NCBI GenBank assembly: GCA_928212115.1
Contig: CAKMRJ010005634.1
Coordinates: 251,169,009 to 251,233,008 of the forward strand
Length of the DNA: 64,000 nucleotides
Direction: 5' to 3'
Source: Lactuca virosa
Taxonomy: Eukaryota; Streptophyta; Magnoliopsida; Asterales; Asteraceae
Part shown: positions 11,422 to 22,511 of the stretch, piece after piece
How positions within the stretch are numbered: the stretch's first letter is position 1
Layout of the letters: every line of letters starts with the position of its first letter
Position numbers and translations under genes: made by a program
Notes under the pieces: model-generated
What the model was told of the DNA's origin: nothing
Databases searched by the model: none
The model's input: the letters and a program-made list of their open reading frames with translations, nothing else

Positions 11422-12247
11422 CATAGGTCACTTTTGACTTGTACCCATCCTCGCATCAGAACTTAATGAGGTTGGCTCGTTTCATCCCATGCTGCTTGGT
11501 CTCACTCTAACCAAGATAGCTACTAGCTCCCCCATCTCGTGCATTAATGATTCGAATCACAACTTGTCTAAGAGCAAGACAATCGGCTCTTAACTTACCT
11601 CGATTGTCAAAACCAATAATTCTCGTCTAAAGAGAATCTCTCAATTTCACCCTTCGATGGTCTACAGTCGAAACTCCATGACTAACTCCACAAAAAGATC
11701 GCTACTAATTACCTTGAGCCATCCATTGCATGAACCCAGGGAACCTTACACCTCCTTGCTAAACACTTTCTCACCACAAAGCACATAAATGATAGGAATA
11801 GACCCTATAGTTTTCTCCCTATGACCATAGACATATCCTACCTCGACAAGTGAAATGTGTACACGATTTTCAACCAAGAGAATTTCGGTCTGGTAGGTGG
11901 AAAGTCAAACCATATTGACGACAATATCAAAATATTCCAAAAGGAAGTCAACTTTAATGAAAAATGGGGTCATCTACAAAGATTCCACACACATCAAACA
12001 TTTTCCTACATTGTGACTAGATCTCCCATAGTCGCATTACTATCTAACGTCGAAATCACCAGACTCTGAGGTGCATCAAAATGAGCACAAAGAAAACAAC
12101 GACACAAAAGGTCTACCATACATACGATTATTCCAACTCTAAGTACTAACCATTAGGTCCTCGGGTTTCTTTGTGGTTCCTCTAGTCCCAAATATATATC
12201 TTATGCTTGTGATAGTAATGGTCCCAAACTATCGTTCACACCTATAC

Positions 12248-12248
<1 letters not shown>

Positions 12249-12330
<82 letters not shown>
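12249..12330. repeat. (TA)n microsatellite in F, copy A
   Basis: About 82 bp of pure TA. The same locus in copy B (27414-27452) is about half as long, so this tract changed after the duplication. Confidence 0.98.
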
Positions 12331-12333
<3 letters not shown>

Positions 12334-12833
12334 TACTGGCATTAGCACGAAGTCTCCTATCTCACTAGTTTAGGTTACAGATTTTTAGACATATTTTGCA
12401 TTCTAAATTCCATAACCTACTAGCATCCTTACACCATATAAAGGTTCTCTTCCCAATTCGTCTTCGACCACAATAAACCAACAACTTGGAAGGCTTGTCG
12501 AATCTGTGCCGTCAAATCATCAATCTAAGATGATTTTCCATTTCCTCGATACGTGCAACACTATCCGAACTATGAACGGTCTGGGATAACTAAGCTTGTG
12601 GGTCATGAGAAATTCCCCTAATGTTGAGCAATATTAACAGTTACATGATCCACGATAAAAAAGAGAGGACGGTTCAATGTCGAAAAGAAATCAGAGTGCT
12701 AAAGGCATATAGCAAATAACATATATCTCTCAAAACAGACCCTCCCCCCTTAAGAGTCTAACACAACCTACTTGAACCTATCTAAACTGTGAGTCTGAAC
12801 ACCAGCCTCTGTATTCAATTCACTCACAGCATG

Positions 12834-12845
12834 GCTCTGATACCA
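12834..12845 (-). other. primer-binding site of F (copy A)
   Basis: The minus strand reads TGGTATCAGAGC, an exact initiator-Met tRNA complement. It lies three bases inside the LTR end at 12849 and fixes the orientation of F. Confidence 0.88.
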
Positions 12846-12848
12846 ACT

Positions 12849-13454
12849 TGTAAAGTTGTGATTTTTACCATAATTTTTTTAAAAAAAAAATCAAACACTT
12901 TAACAGAATATGTTAGCGGAAGACTTGGTTACTTATTTCAAAAGAATTTCAAATCACCATATTACTTCAAAATCATGATCATAATATCAACCATTTCAAA
13001 TATAACAAAACTAAAAGTTCAATTTGATAAAACATCATACGTTTCCAAAACAGTATCATCTAATTAGCGTAACTACCCTATAAATCACCCCTCTCACCAA
13101 GGCCAAACACCTAAGCTGCCGACACCAATCATAAGGCGTAAAAGAGAAAAGAAACAAGTGTCAGTCCCTACTGAATGAGTTTATAAGGGTTGCACATGAA
13201 ACATACAAACCCCAAATGGGTCAATCATTCACTTTATGATAAAGCATAAAAATGATAGGCAAATAGCACTTAGCAAAACAACTGTATATCATAATTATCC
13301 AATCTTATACTCAACTGCATACATGTATATATGTTCAACCGCAATTCTACCACATAACATATATGATCAATTGTATACAATATAAACAACCACATAGCAT
13401 ATAAAAAAATCATGTTTCATATATAACCAACATTTCATTATTTATTCAACTTTT
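12849..13454 (-). repeat. F LTR fragment, copy A (truncated)
   Basis: It starts with TGTAAAGTTGTG next to the primer-binding site, which is the 3' end of the LTR on the minus strand. It matches 27969-28574 and stops at the tandem-duplication junction. Confidence 0.85.
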
Positions 13455-13657
13455 CTGAACTCATTTTACATCAGTAATACCAGTAATATTGGCAGTTATC
13501 TAATCTATGGGAAAGTTTGTACTCTTGTGTTTCTCGAATCTATAAGTATATTTCTAACTAATGGTTGGACTATGGCGATCTAGTCCATGAAACACTCCCA
13601 TCATGCTTACAATTGTTTCTCACTATTGTAATCATCTTTTTAAATTTTCAGTAAAAG
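13455..13657 (+). other. G1 untranslated leader (partial)
   Basis: AT-rich sequence between the duplication junction and the gag start. Its left part, with LTR end and primer-binding site, was not included in this unit. Confidence 0.6.
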
Positions 13658-14822
13658 ATGCCTCCTCGCAAGCGTCCAACCAGAATCACGCCTGCAAGTC
13701 AAACTCCACCACCACCACCTCCTCCGCAGTTCGATGCGGTGATGTTTCAAGCAGCTGTAACCGCAGCTGTGACCGCAGCTATGGCCCAAATAAATTCTGG
13801 TGATGCAAGTGGAGCCGGAATGGGCACCAACTCTAGACATGGTGAAATCCACCCACGTACGCAGGGGTGTACCTATAAGGATTTCATGAGCTGTAAACCA
13901 ACATACTTCAACGGAACCGGAGGGATAATTGCAATGTCCCAATGGGTCGAAAGAACTGAGGCGATCTTTGAGATGTGCTCGTGCCCCGAAGAAAGCAAGA
14001 TAAAGTTCGCCGCTTGCACCTTCACCGAAAGGGCCTTGACGTGGTGGAATGGCCATGTCAAATCACTCTCTTTAGTAACAGCCAACGCCATGGGCTGGGA
14101 CACACTGAAAGACCTTCTGACAAGGGAGTACTGCCCTAGGGGTGAAATTCAGAAACTCGAGGAGGAACTCTGGAACCTCAAGATGAAGGGGACCGACATA
14201 GTGGCTTATACAGCCAGGTTCTGCGACCTGGTAACTCGACGTCCTAACATGGTCCCCACCGAGGGCAAGAAAATTGAACGATACATCTGGGGTTTTAGTG
14301 CCCCCGTATCGAGGGAATGTTCTAGCATCACACCCTACGACCTTTGACAGTGCCAAGGAATTGGCCCAAAGGCTGATTGATCATGAAGTCCCCTACACTC
14401 CATCAACAACCACAACGGCCGCCACCGCGCCAACCAAGACAACTGACAACAAGAGGAAGCGGTGGGACCGAAAGAAGGGCAAGTCAACTCAATCCTCTTC
14501 CAAGAACCAACAGACTGTGGCTGTCCATGCTGCCACTACTCCTGCTGCCCCTGTACCAGCCAAAACATATGCAGGGAACCTACCCAAGTGCACCAAGTGC
14601 TCTTTCCATCATCACAGCCCCTGCCGTGAAATGCACTGCACTAACTGCGACCGGAAGGGCCATACCACTCGGTTTTTGCAGAACACCACCCAAACCCATT
14701 TCCCAGGTCCCCAGTTCAGGAGTAAGCCAGGCCTGCTACGACTGTGGCGAGATAGGGCATTTCAAAAGAAACTGTCCAAAGGCTGGGAATGCGGGCGGGG
14801 CAGGGAGACTACTCGCTATTAG
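13658..14822 (+). pseudogene. G1 gag (capsid and nucleocapsid), frameshifted
   Basis: It starts with MPPRKRPTR, a basic start usual for this group. A Pro run and an Ala-rich helix follow (residues 17-45), then the capsid core with CKPTYFNGTGG, MSQWVERTEAIFE and the ALTWWNGHVKS motif (residues 78-134) typical of gypsy gag. The frame breaks near 14290, where an indel sends it to a stop at 14345. The continuing frame (from 14274) carries SAKELAQRLIDHEV, a Lys/Arg-rich stretch and a first knuckle CTNCDRKGHTTR near 14638-14673. Another frame change is needed there to reach the second knuckle CYDCGEIGHFKRNC near 14739-14780. Two breaks make it nonfunctional as it stands. Confidence 0.92.
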
Positions 14823-15723
14823 CCACACTGAAGCAGTAGCAGACCCCACAGTAGTCACGGGTACGTTCCTTCTCGATAACTCTTATGCTTGTATCCTATT
14901 CGATAGCGGAGCCTAGAGGAGCTTCGTAAACCACAAAATTAAACACTTACTTAAACAAGCACCGCAACCACTAAATGAAACCTTTGTCATAGAAATGGCT
15001 AACGGAAAGACAGAGAGTTCTAATGAGAGATACATAGGTTGCACCCTCATGCTAGATAATCACTCATTTCCAATCAATCTCATACCAGTAGCAATCAAGA
15101 GCTTCGATGTCATTGTTGGCATGGACTGGTTGAGTCGCCATCGTACCGATATCCTATGTTTCGACAAAGCAATCCGCCTGAACCTACCGAATAACGAAAC
15201 CTTGTTGATTTACGGAGACAAACCCAGTACGAGCCTTCGTATCATCTCAAGTATTCAAGCCCAAAAGTACTTGCGTAAGGAATATCGTGCATTCCTGGAG
15301 CACATTGTCGATACGAGCCAGAAAACGAAAGACCTAAAAGACCTTCCCGTAGTACGCGACTTCCCCGACGTCTTTCCGGAAGAACTCCCAGGATTACCCC
15401 CGCAACGCCATGTCGAGTTCCGAATCGACTTAATTCCAGGAGCGACCCCCATAGCCAAATCACCCTATCGTCTAGCACCTGCTGAGATGCAAGAACTATC
15501 TGGTCAACTTAACGAACTGCTCAGCAAGGGCTTTATAAGACCAAGCTACTCACCCTGGGGAGCACCAGTCTTGTTCGTAAAGAAGAAAGACGGATCGTTC
15601 CGTATGTGCATCGATTATAGAGAACTCAACAAACTCATGGTTAAAAATCGTTACCCTTTTCCTCGTATAGACGATTTATTCGACCAACTGAAAGAGGCGA
15701 GTTATTTTCCAAGATTGACCTGA
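14739..15723 (+). pseudogene. G1 second zinc knuckle, aspartic protease and RT N-terminal part
   Basis: After the CCHC knuckle the protease appears with LFDSGA ending at 14914. The next codon is TAG (14914-14916), where family members have Ser, so the stop sits right behind the catalytic DSG. Reading resumes in the same frame with RSFV, and FDVIVGMDWL near 15097-15126 is the second protease half. The linker has FPDVFPEELPGLPP (from about 15361). RT begins with PYRLAPAEMQEL, SPWGAPVLFVKKKDGSFRMC and DYRELNK. A one-base loss near 15710 shifts the frame to a stop at 15721. Confidence 0.93.
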
Positions 15724-16328
15724 GGTCCGGGTATCACCAGTTACGAGTGCTTGAGGAGGATGTTCTGAAAACAGCCTTCCGAACTCGTTACGGACACTAC
15801 AAGTTCGTAGTGATGCCGTTCGGACTAACCAATGCGCCCACAGTATTCATGGACTTAATGAATAGGGTGTGCCGTCCTTACTTGGATCAGTTCGTCATCG
15901 TCTTTATTGATGACATACTTATCTACACTCGAAGTAAGGAAGAGCATAGCAATCATCTACGACAAGTCCTGGAAACCCTACGATCGGAGAAGCTATACGC
16001 AAAGTTCTCTAAGTGCGAACTTTGGATCCGAAGAGTCGAATTCTTAGAACACGTGGTTAGCGAAGAAGGAATCCACGTGGACCCATCCAAGATTAAAGCT
16101 ATTGAGAACTGGTCAGCACCGAAGACGCCTACAGAAATTCGTCAATTTCTAGGCCTAGCTAGCTACTATCGCAGGTTAATACAAAACTTCTCTCGAATCG
16201 CAAAACCTCTTACAACACTGACCCAGAAGGGCGTAGCCTTTGACTGGGAAGAGAAACAAGAAAAGGCATTCCAAACCCTGAAACGAGCCTTATACACCGC
16301 ACCGATACTATCCTCCCCGAAGGGATAG
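15724..16328 (+). pseudogene. G1 reverse transcriptase, C-terminal part with catalytic FIDDILIY
   Basis: The open part runs from 15747. It shows TAFRTRYGHYKFVVMPFGLT, the catalytic FIDDILIY near 15901-15925, and the thumb and connection region QFLGLASYYRRLIQNFSRIA. Upstream, the same frame holds the DLRSGYHQLRV motif at 15717-15750. The frame ends at 16328 through an indel near 16315, just before RNase H. Both catalytic Asp residues are intact. Full RT needs the preceding segment, separated by one frameshift. Confidence 0.94.
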
Positions 16329-18190
16329 ACGACTTCGTGGTATACTGCGATGCATCCAATCAGGGGCTCGGATGTGTTCTGATGCAGCGAGGTAAGGTCA
16401 TCGCCTATGCCTCAAGACAGCTGAAGACACACGAGGTCAACTAAACCACACACGACCTCGAATTAGGAGTGGTTGTGTTCGCCCTAAAAATCTGGAGACA
16501 CTATCTGTATGGTACGAAGAGAACTATCTTTACAGACCACAAAAGCCTCCAACACATATTCAACCAGAAAGAGCTCAACATGAGACAACGACGGTGGGTC
16601 GAACTACTCAACGAATACGAATACGAAATTCGTTATCATCCGGGTAAAGCCAACGCAGTAGCAGACGCCCTAAGTCGGGAAGAATATTCTGGTCGAAGAG
16701 TCAAGTCATTGACAATGACTATCCATTCGCATCTATCTGCACAAATTAAGGAGGCTCAGCTTGAAGCTTTGAAACCTGAAAACGTAGCGGGAGAATCCCT
16801 GCGAGGAATGGATAAGAACTTAGAAGTCAAGGGTGATGGAGCCTTATATCTCATGGACCGGATCTGGACACCGAAACACGGCGGCTTCATAGACTTGGTC
16901 ATGAAGGAAGCGCACAACACTCGATATTCCATCCACCCAGGTTCAGATAAGATGTATCTGGATCTCAAGAAATCATACCGGTGGCCTAACATGAAAGCTG
17001 AGATTGCTACCTTCGTAAGTAAATGCCTTACTTGCGCTAAGGTCAAGGTCGAATACCAGAAACCTTCAGGTCTACTCCAGCAACCGGAGATACCTGAATG
17101 GAAGTGGGAGCGGATCACTATGGACTTCATAACCAAGCTACCCAAGACAATGGGTTGGCTTGATACCATTTGGGTCATCGCCGACAGATTGACCAAGTCC
17201 GCACACTTCCTACCCATCAAAGAAACAGATAAGATGGAAAAACTTACAAGAACATACATTAGGGAGATCGTACGACTGCATGGTGTTCCTATATCTATTA
17301 TCTCCGATAGAGATAGTAGATTCACTTCGAGGTTCTGGCAGTCATTACAAAGCTCCTTAGGAACTAGGCTGGACATGAGTACAGCCTACCACCCACAAAC
17401 CAACGGACAAAGTGAGAGAACTATCCAAACTATGGAAGATATGCTGCGAGCCTGTGTGATCGACTTTGGTAAGGCATGGGATACCCACTTACCCCTTGTC
17501 GAATTCTCCTATAACAACAGTTATCACACGAGCATCAAAGCTGCTCCATTTGAAGCCCTCTACGGCCGAAAGTGCAGATCCCCTATGTGCTGGGCTGAGG
17601 TGGGTGACACTCAATTAGTTAAAGGACGAGTTCCTGACAGCACTCTCACGGGTCCGGAGATCATTCGGGAAACGACAGAGAAGATCGTTCAGATTCATGA
17701 ACGACTGAAAGCCTCTAGAGACCGACAGAAAAGCTACGCAGACAAACGAAGGAAACCTTTGGAGTTCCAGGTGGGAGACCGAGTCCTTTTGAAAGTCTCA
17801 CCCTGGAAGGGCTTGATACGTTTCGGAAAGCGTGGAAAGCTGAACCCAAGATACATAGGGCCTTTTGAGATTCTCGCTAGAATCGGCCCCGTAGCCTACA
17901 AACTCAATCTACCCCGCGAGCTTAGTAACGTACATCTTACCTTCCACGTCTCGAACTTGAAAAAGTGCCTATGCGACGAGACTCTTCTTATCCCACTCGA
18001 CGAGATCGAGATCAACGAGAGCCTCAACTTCGTGGAAGAACCCGTAGAGATCATGGACCGAGAGGTCAAGCGGACGAAACAAAGCCGTATCCCGATAGTG
18101 AAGGTTTGCTGGAACGCCAAGCGAGGACCTGAATTCACTTGGGAGCGCGAGGATCAAATGAAACTTAAATATCCTCATCTCTTTACTTAG
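16320..18190 (+). pseudogene. G1 RNase H, integrase and chromodomain
   Basis: RNase H begins with FVVYCDASNQGLGCVLMQ (about 16336-16389) and has a premature TAA at 16442-16444 (in VN*TTHDLELG). The long open frame 16469-18190 (573 codons) follows. It contains the RNase H end with FTDHKSLQHIF and HPGKANAVADALSR. The HHCC zinc finger follows (HNTRYSIHPGSDK ... CLTCAKVK). The integrase core has MDFITKLPK, ISDRDSRFTSRFW and YHPQTNGQSERT, so the D,D,E residues are kept. The GPFEILARIGPVAYKLNLP region comes next. A chromodomain closes it (VEIMDREVKRTKQSRIPIVK, then EFTWEREDQMKLKYPHLF). The start at 16469 is only the first Met after the stop, not a real start. Confidence 0.95.
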
Positions 18191-18239
18191 TTATGTTGTA
18201 ATAACCTAGTTGCTTGAACTCTAATTTCGGGACGAAATT

Positions 18240-18258
18240 CCCTCTAACGGGGGGATGA
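18240..18258 (+). other. polypurine tract of G1
   Basis: ACGGGGGGATGA immediately precedes the LTR start, after the GGGACGAAATTCCC stretch common before gypsy 3' LTRs. It primes plus-strand DNA synthesis. Confidence 0.8.
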
Positions 18259-19039
18259 TGTGACAACCCGAAATTTTCAATTGTAAAATCTCTACAGTCA
18301 AACACTTCAAATAATAGTCAAAAACATTTCAGTACATTTTTGGCCGGATTTAAGTCCGTTTGGGTTGTTTTATTTTATTTTCGTCAAACGATTTAATAAA
18401 AGGAAGTGTCGTTATTAGTGATGTGTAAAAAACAAAACAAACAACACCTTAGCAAGGTGTTTACGGCCAAACAAGAGGTGTTTGGGCCGTAAACACCATT
18501 TTTCCAAGAACTCATGCATATAGCATGAGTTTACCCACTATTCCTCACTTTACACTTCCCACCTTCAAGTTCAAGAACACCCACCACTTTTTCTCTCAAG
18601 TATCATAAGTTCATATCTTCAAATCCGCCAAAATGTAAGTGTTTCCTTCCTAGATTCGTTCATACAACACTTAATCTAGTGTTTATACATCATTTCATCC
18701 ATGGATTCTTGATTTTTACTTAGATCTTCAAGTGTTCTTCAAAACACCAAGAACACCAAGAACACACACTAGTGTTCTTGGGTCCTAAACACTCTTACAA
18801 GCTTCCTATAAGTAAGTACACTCTTCCTAGCTAGTTATTTGCTTAGTATACTTGCTAATCCATGGAATGAACATCAAAATCCCCAAGAACACTTGTGTTT
18901 ACGGTCAAGGGAGATCCTTGAACCGTAAACACCACCAAGTGGTGTTAAGATCCCCCTAACACCTTCTATAGCTTGGATAAAAGACTAGAAACTTGCATGC
19001 ATGAGCTAGAAATACAAAAACACGAAATGGTTGAGGTAA

Positions 19040-19067
19040 CCATGAGTTTACGGCCGTAAACTCATGG
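19040..19067. repeat. perfect 28-bp palindrome in G1 LTR (first)
   Basis: Each arm is CCATGAGTTTACGG, with no spacer. It could form a cruciform or a DNA or RNA hairpin, or bind a dimeric protein. Confidence 0.95.
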
Positions 19068-19241
19068 GTTTACAATCTTAAACCCAAGTGTTTACGACCG
19101 TAAACTGTCAATGGTGGTCCAAGGACCGTAAACTCCAAAAGTGTGCCATTCCGAGCCCTAACCACTTCCTAAGCCTTTGATTCAACCCTAGGACACTTCT
19201 TTGTGAAGTATAAGACCTTAAAACACACAAATACACCATTA

Positions 19242-19269
19242 CCATGAGTTTACGGCCGTAAACTCATGG
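19242..19269. repeat. perfect 28-bp palindrome in G1 LTR (second)
   Basis: Identical to the palindrome 202 bp upstream. Looser relatives (TTTACGACCGTAAA near 19092; half-sites near 18471 and 18488) lie in the same 800 bp. Confidence 0.95.
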
Positions 19270-20139
19270 GGGAAATGGTCCATCAACCGTAAACACATGT
19301 AGGGTGACCATTTGAGGAGTAAAATCCAAGGTGAGGCCATACTCTCCTTAGATACAACCCTTAGTACTCCTAGCACTTGAAGCAAAGTGTTTTCACGTAT
19401 TAGGATGTTTTTACTTACTTGATTAGTGATTAAATAACTAATTAGTTACATTTATGTATCACTACATGTTACATAGGATCCGTGTGTGTGTTCAAGTCCT
19501 CACTTGACACCTAGCATCCTACCCGACACTTCCATCCAATCCACTCACTACAGGTGAGTTCATACCCCTAAATCAACCTTTTTAAATGATTGTAAATGCT
19601 TTTATGGGGGGAATACAAGTTGAACTGTTGTAGTTATTGTATCAATCACATGTGGTTAATAACTAGAACAGACTACAAGATTTGTTGCTACTTTCAAAAT
19701 TCTATCAAACTTTTTGTTTTCAAATGGTTCAAACCTTTTATTAAACTCTTTTAATGCTAAAATGGTTTTCTACTCTTTTAAACTTGCATTGTTTCCAAAA
19801 CCATATCTACACCAATATATTTATATAAGTAAGACTTGGAGGACTTAGGACTGATAACTCACCTTACTTCCTGTTCCTTGTTTGGTTGTGGACTTAGGGT
19901 ATTCTGTTATTTGTCCGACTGTCGTTGAATTCTTATTTATATATCATATATATTTGTGTTGGATATAAAAGTCTTCACTTTAGTTCAGCACCTTTGTGTA
20001 ACAAGGGCATGCAACCAACATTACTATTTAACTATAATAGGTATAGTTAAGGGTTACTACTCATTACTACTATTACAATGACACCTACCAGAGTCAGTAC
20101 GATTATGAGTCAGTACATGCTAAATACTATTCAAAGAGA

Positions 20140-20275
20140 ACACTATATAGTATACAAGAGAACACTCTATACATTATACCAGAAAGTACACTATACATTA
20201 TACCAGAAAGGACATTATACATTATACCAAAAAGTATACTATACATTATACAAGAAAATACACTATAATTAGAAT
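20140..20275 (+). repeat. 24-bp tandem repeat in G1 LTR
   Basis: About five imperfect copies of ACACTATACATTATACCAGA plus four more bases. It reads open for 64 codons as a result, which is not a gene. Confidence 0.85.
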
Positions 20276-21188
20276 GTGACATACTACTTCTCGATACGAC
20301 ACTTCACAGTGGTATCACTTTGTAACCAGAGTCTCCTGGAGGGAGAGCGGGCATTGTGTGTATAGATCTATACGGGACAGACACTCCCACATCCCGACTG
20401 CTAGCTACAGTCCCAGCCGAAAGGCCAAGGGGTGACAAAATGTCACATCACTACATATGACTCGGAGGGTCATCAGTTATTCGATCGTCAATCAGCATGG
20501 TTACATACGAGTTCACATTCAAACCTTTAATTAATACATTAAGAATTAAAGGCAACAGGCTCCCCGAGGTGTATTGTACATTTAATACCACCTGGAGTCT
20601 GCATTTTCATTACATTTAGCCGGTAGTGACACTGCTGGGGTAAAACACTAGTTTCCCATTACTTTACATTAATGAAGTCAAAAACTATATTTTCATACTA
20701 ATAGTTTCGTTGGGAAAAATCTTTACATCTATGAAAGAACAATTATACAAACAATCGGGTCTTGGTAGAAGACTACTTTTTTACTGGAAAATATAGGATT
20801 TTCTAGGGAGTATACTATTTTCAAACTTTGAAAAAGTTATTACACTACATTGTTGTGAACATTTTTATACAAGCAATGACACTAAATACTTATGAACTCA
20901 CCAGCTTTATGCTGATAAACTCTTTCAAAATAACTTGTATTCTCAGGTCAGCAGTAGACAGGTACAGATGCAGCTTTTGAGAAGATGGAGCACATATAAG
21001 ACTCATCTTTTATTTTGATTATACTTTTGGTGTCTTACAAACTGTACATAACACGCTTGTATTACAATTATTATATTAATGCAATTGATGTTGTTGCTTG
21101 TCTTTACTATTATGCATTGTTATGATACTGTACATGACGTCCTCCACCCCAGAACGTATTCCGCCATTCTTGGTTTTGGGGTGTGACA

Positions 21189-22511
21189 GATTCTTAGGAA
21201 AAATAATCTCGACTCTTTTAACAAAATAATCATAGAATGTAAAATTGAACATTTCTTCGATCCTCCTTGTTCTCTAGTTCATCACCCTATATGTAACTGA
21301 ATTTTGTGAATATTCAAGAAATATTCCTTCATCATCTTTAGCTAGAAATTTTTAAAGAAGATCTTTCAAATTCATTATGAAACACCTACAACCAAAAACA
21401 TGGAAAATTTTTACATTAGGTTTCCTTTTGTTAATGATTTCATATGGAGTTATATTGAATCTTCGATGTATGAAAGAACGATTTTGAGTGAATCAAGCAG
21501 TAGAAATAACTTCAGCCCACTAATATTGAGGTAGATTTTCATATGTTAGCATTGTTCTTGCTGCTTAACACAATGATTGATTTCTTATTTCCACTACTCC
21601 ATTCTGTTGAGACGTATATGGAGCAGAAAGATTGTGTGAAATGCCATGATTGATCAAGAATGAATAAAAAATATGATTCATGAATTTTGTTCCATTATCA
21701 CTTTTGATGCTTCATATGTCTTCTTCAAACTTACTTTAATGATTTTGATAAAGTCAATCATGACTTGAGTCGTTTCCAACTTTTTTCTAAGAAAATGAAC
21801 CCACGTAAAACGTGAGAAATCATCTACAATGACCAGAATGTACTTCTTTCCACCAATAGACTCAATTTTCAATGGTTCACATAAATCAATATGTAGAAGT
21901 TCCAAAGGTTCAACTATCTTCGAGTAGATTACAACTGGATGTCCTTGTCGATGTTGCTTTCCTTTTTCACAAGCTACACACAATGAATCATTTTCAAACG
22001 TAAGAACTGGTAAACCTTAAACTAAACAATTTAAAACATGCTTATTGAGAGTTTTGAAATTGAAGTGTGAAAGCTATCGATGCCAAAGCCAACTTAGATC
22101 TGAGGAAGCATTCGAATGTAAGAAAAAAGGAGGTATACCAATAATAGCCTTCATCTAATGTCAACATGTACCCTTTTCTTCTGGACTTTAACAACACTTT
22201 GTTTGTTATTTTGTTGGAGAAGACATTTCCTTCTTCATCAAATAGCACTTGATTTCCAGTTCCTACAACTAATTGAGACACACGTATAAGATTGTGTTTC
22301 AGACCTTCAACATAGGTCACATGATTAACTATAAAATTGTCATTTATTATTTTGCCATATCCTTTGATTTTTCACATATTATTATTATTTCCAAACTCAC
22401 AACTCCAGCTTTTTCAAGTTTCCTGAAATCTCTTAGACACTCCTTCCTTCCAGTAATGTGACATGAGAAACCACTATCGATATACTAATTTTTATCATAT
22501 TGCTCGTCACA
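21189..22511 (-). pseudogene. copia protease, pre-integrase and integrase remnant of E (copy B)
   Basis: Open pieces are 22320-22042 (VEGLKHNLIRVSQL; Ser to Arg relative to copy A) and 21983-21678 (LLHIDLCEP, DDFSRFTWVHFL). The protease signature YIDSGFSCH is near 22495-22465, and PQQNGVVE near 21630 survives with changes. No RT is present because G1 interrupts. Confidence 0.85.

Larger units (their letters stand above)
5601..13454. repeat. duplicated block, copy A (G1 LTR tail + E + F)
   Basis: This block matches 20811-28574 almost base for base, with roughly one mismatch per hundred bases in stretches I compared by eye plus a few indels. The match starts at TATACTATTTTC, where Copia P entered. 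It ends after TTTATTCAACTTTT, where copy A switches to the G1 leader while copy B continues into the F LTR. It therefore represents the right-hand part of a first tandem unit. Confidence 0.93.
11422..13454 (-). mobile_element. Gypsy element F, copy A: gag/leader remnant plus truncated 5' LTR
   Basis: On the minus strand this holds an LTR part (13454-12849), the primer-binding site at 12845-12834 and a degenerate gag region with a (TA)n run. A short gag-like reading RIEEMENHLRL occurs near 12550. No frame is open for long. E is inserted at its left. The LTR is cut at 13454 by the duplication junction; the full LTR is in copy B. Confidence 0.72.
13455..21188 (+). mobile_element. Gypsy chromovirus G1 (Tekay/Del-like), 5' LTR not present here
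   Basis: The order is leader, gag with zinc knuckles, protease, RT, RNase H, integrase, C-terminal chromodomain, purine tract and 3' LTR. This domain order and the chromodomain identify a Ty3/gypsy chromovirus; the Tekay/Del clade is my inference from the integrase C-terminus. The 5' LTR, primer-binding site and first part of the leader are missing because the left border is the tandem-duplication junction. The pol is only lightly damaged by a few single-base indels and two nonsense changes, so this is a fairly young copy. Confidence 0.92.
18259..21188 (+). repeat. 3' LTR of G1 (2930 bp)
   Basis: It opens TGTGACAACCC and closes GGGGTGTGACA, following the purine tract. Inside are perfect palindromes around TTTACGGCCGTAAA, a 24-bp tandem repeat and a splice-donor-like AGGTGAGT near 19551. 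Its last 378 bp are duplicated at 5601-5978. The right neighbour GATTCTTAGG is element E. Confidence 0.9.

Noticed and set aside
11857..12069. Plus-strand 70-codon frame in F, also present at 27028-27240
   Set aside because: Conserved only because the block is duplicated recently. It lies antisense to F and has no recognised motif.
13640..14356. Minus-strand open frames opposite G1 gag
   Set aside because: Antisense shadows of a recognised gag. No independent motifs. The same holds for 15242-15478, 16756-17376 and 17896-18178.
20078..20272. 64-codon frame with repeated HYTLYQK units
   Set aside because: Translation of the 24-bp tandem repeat in the G1 LTR.
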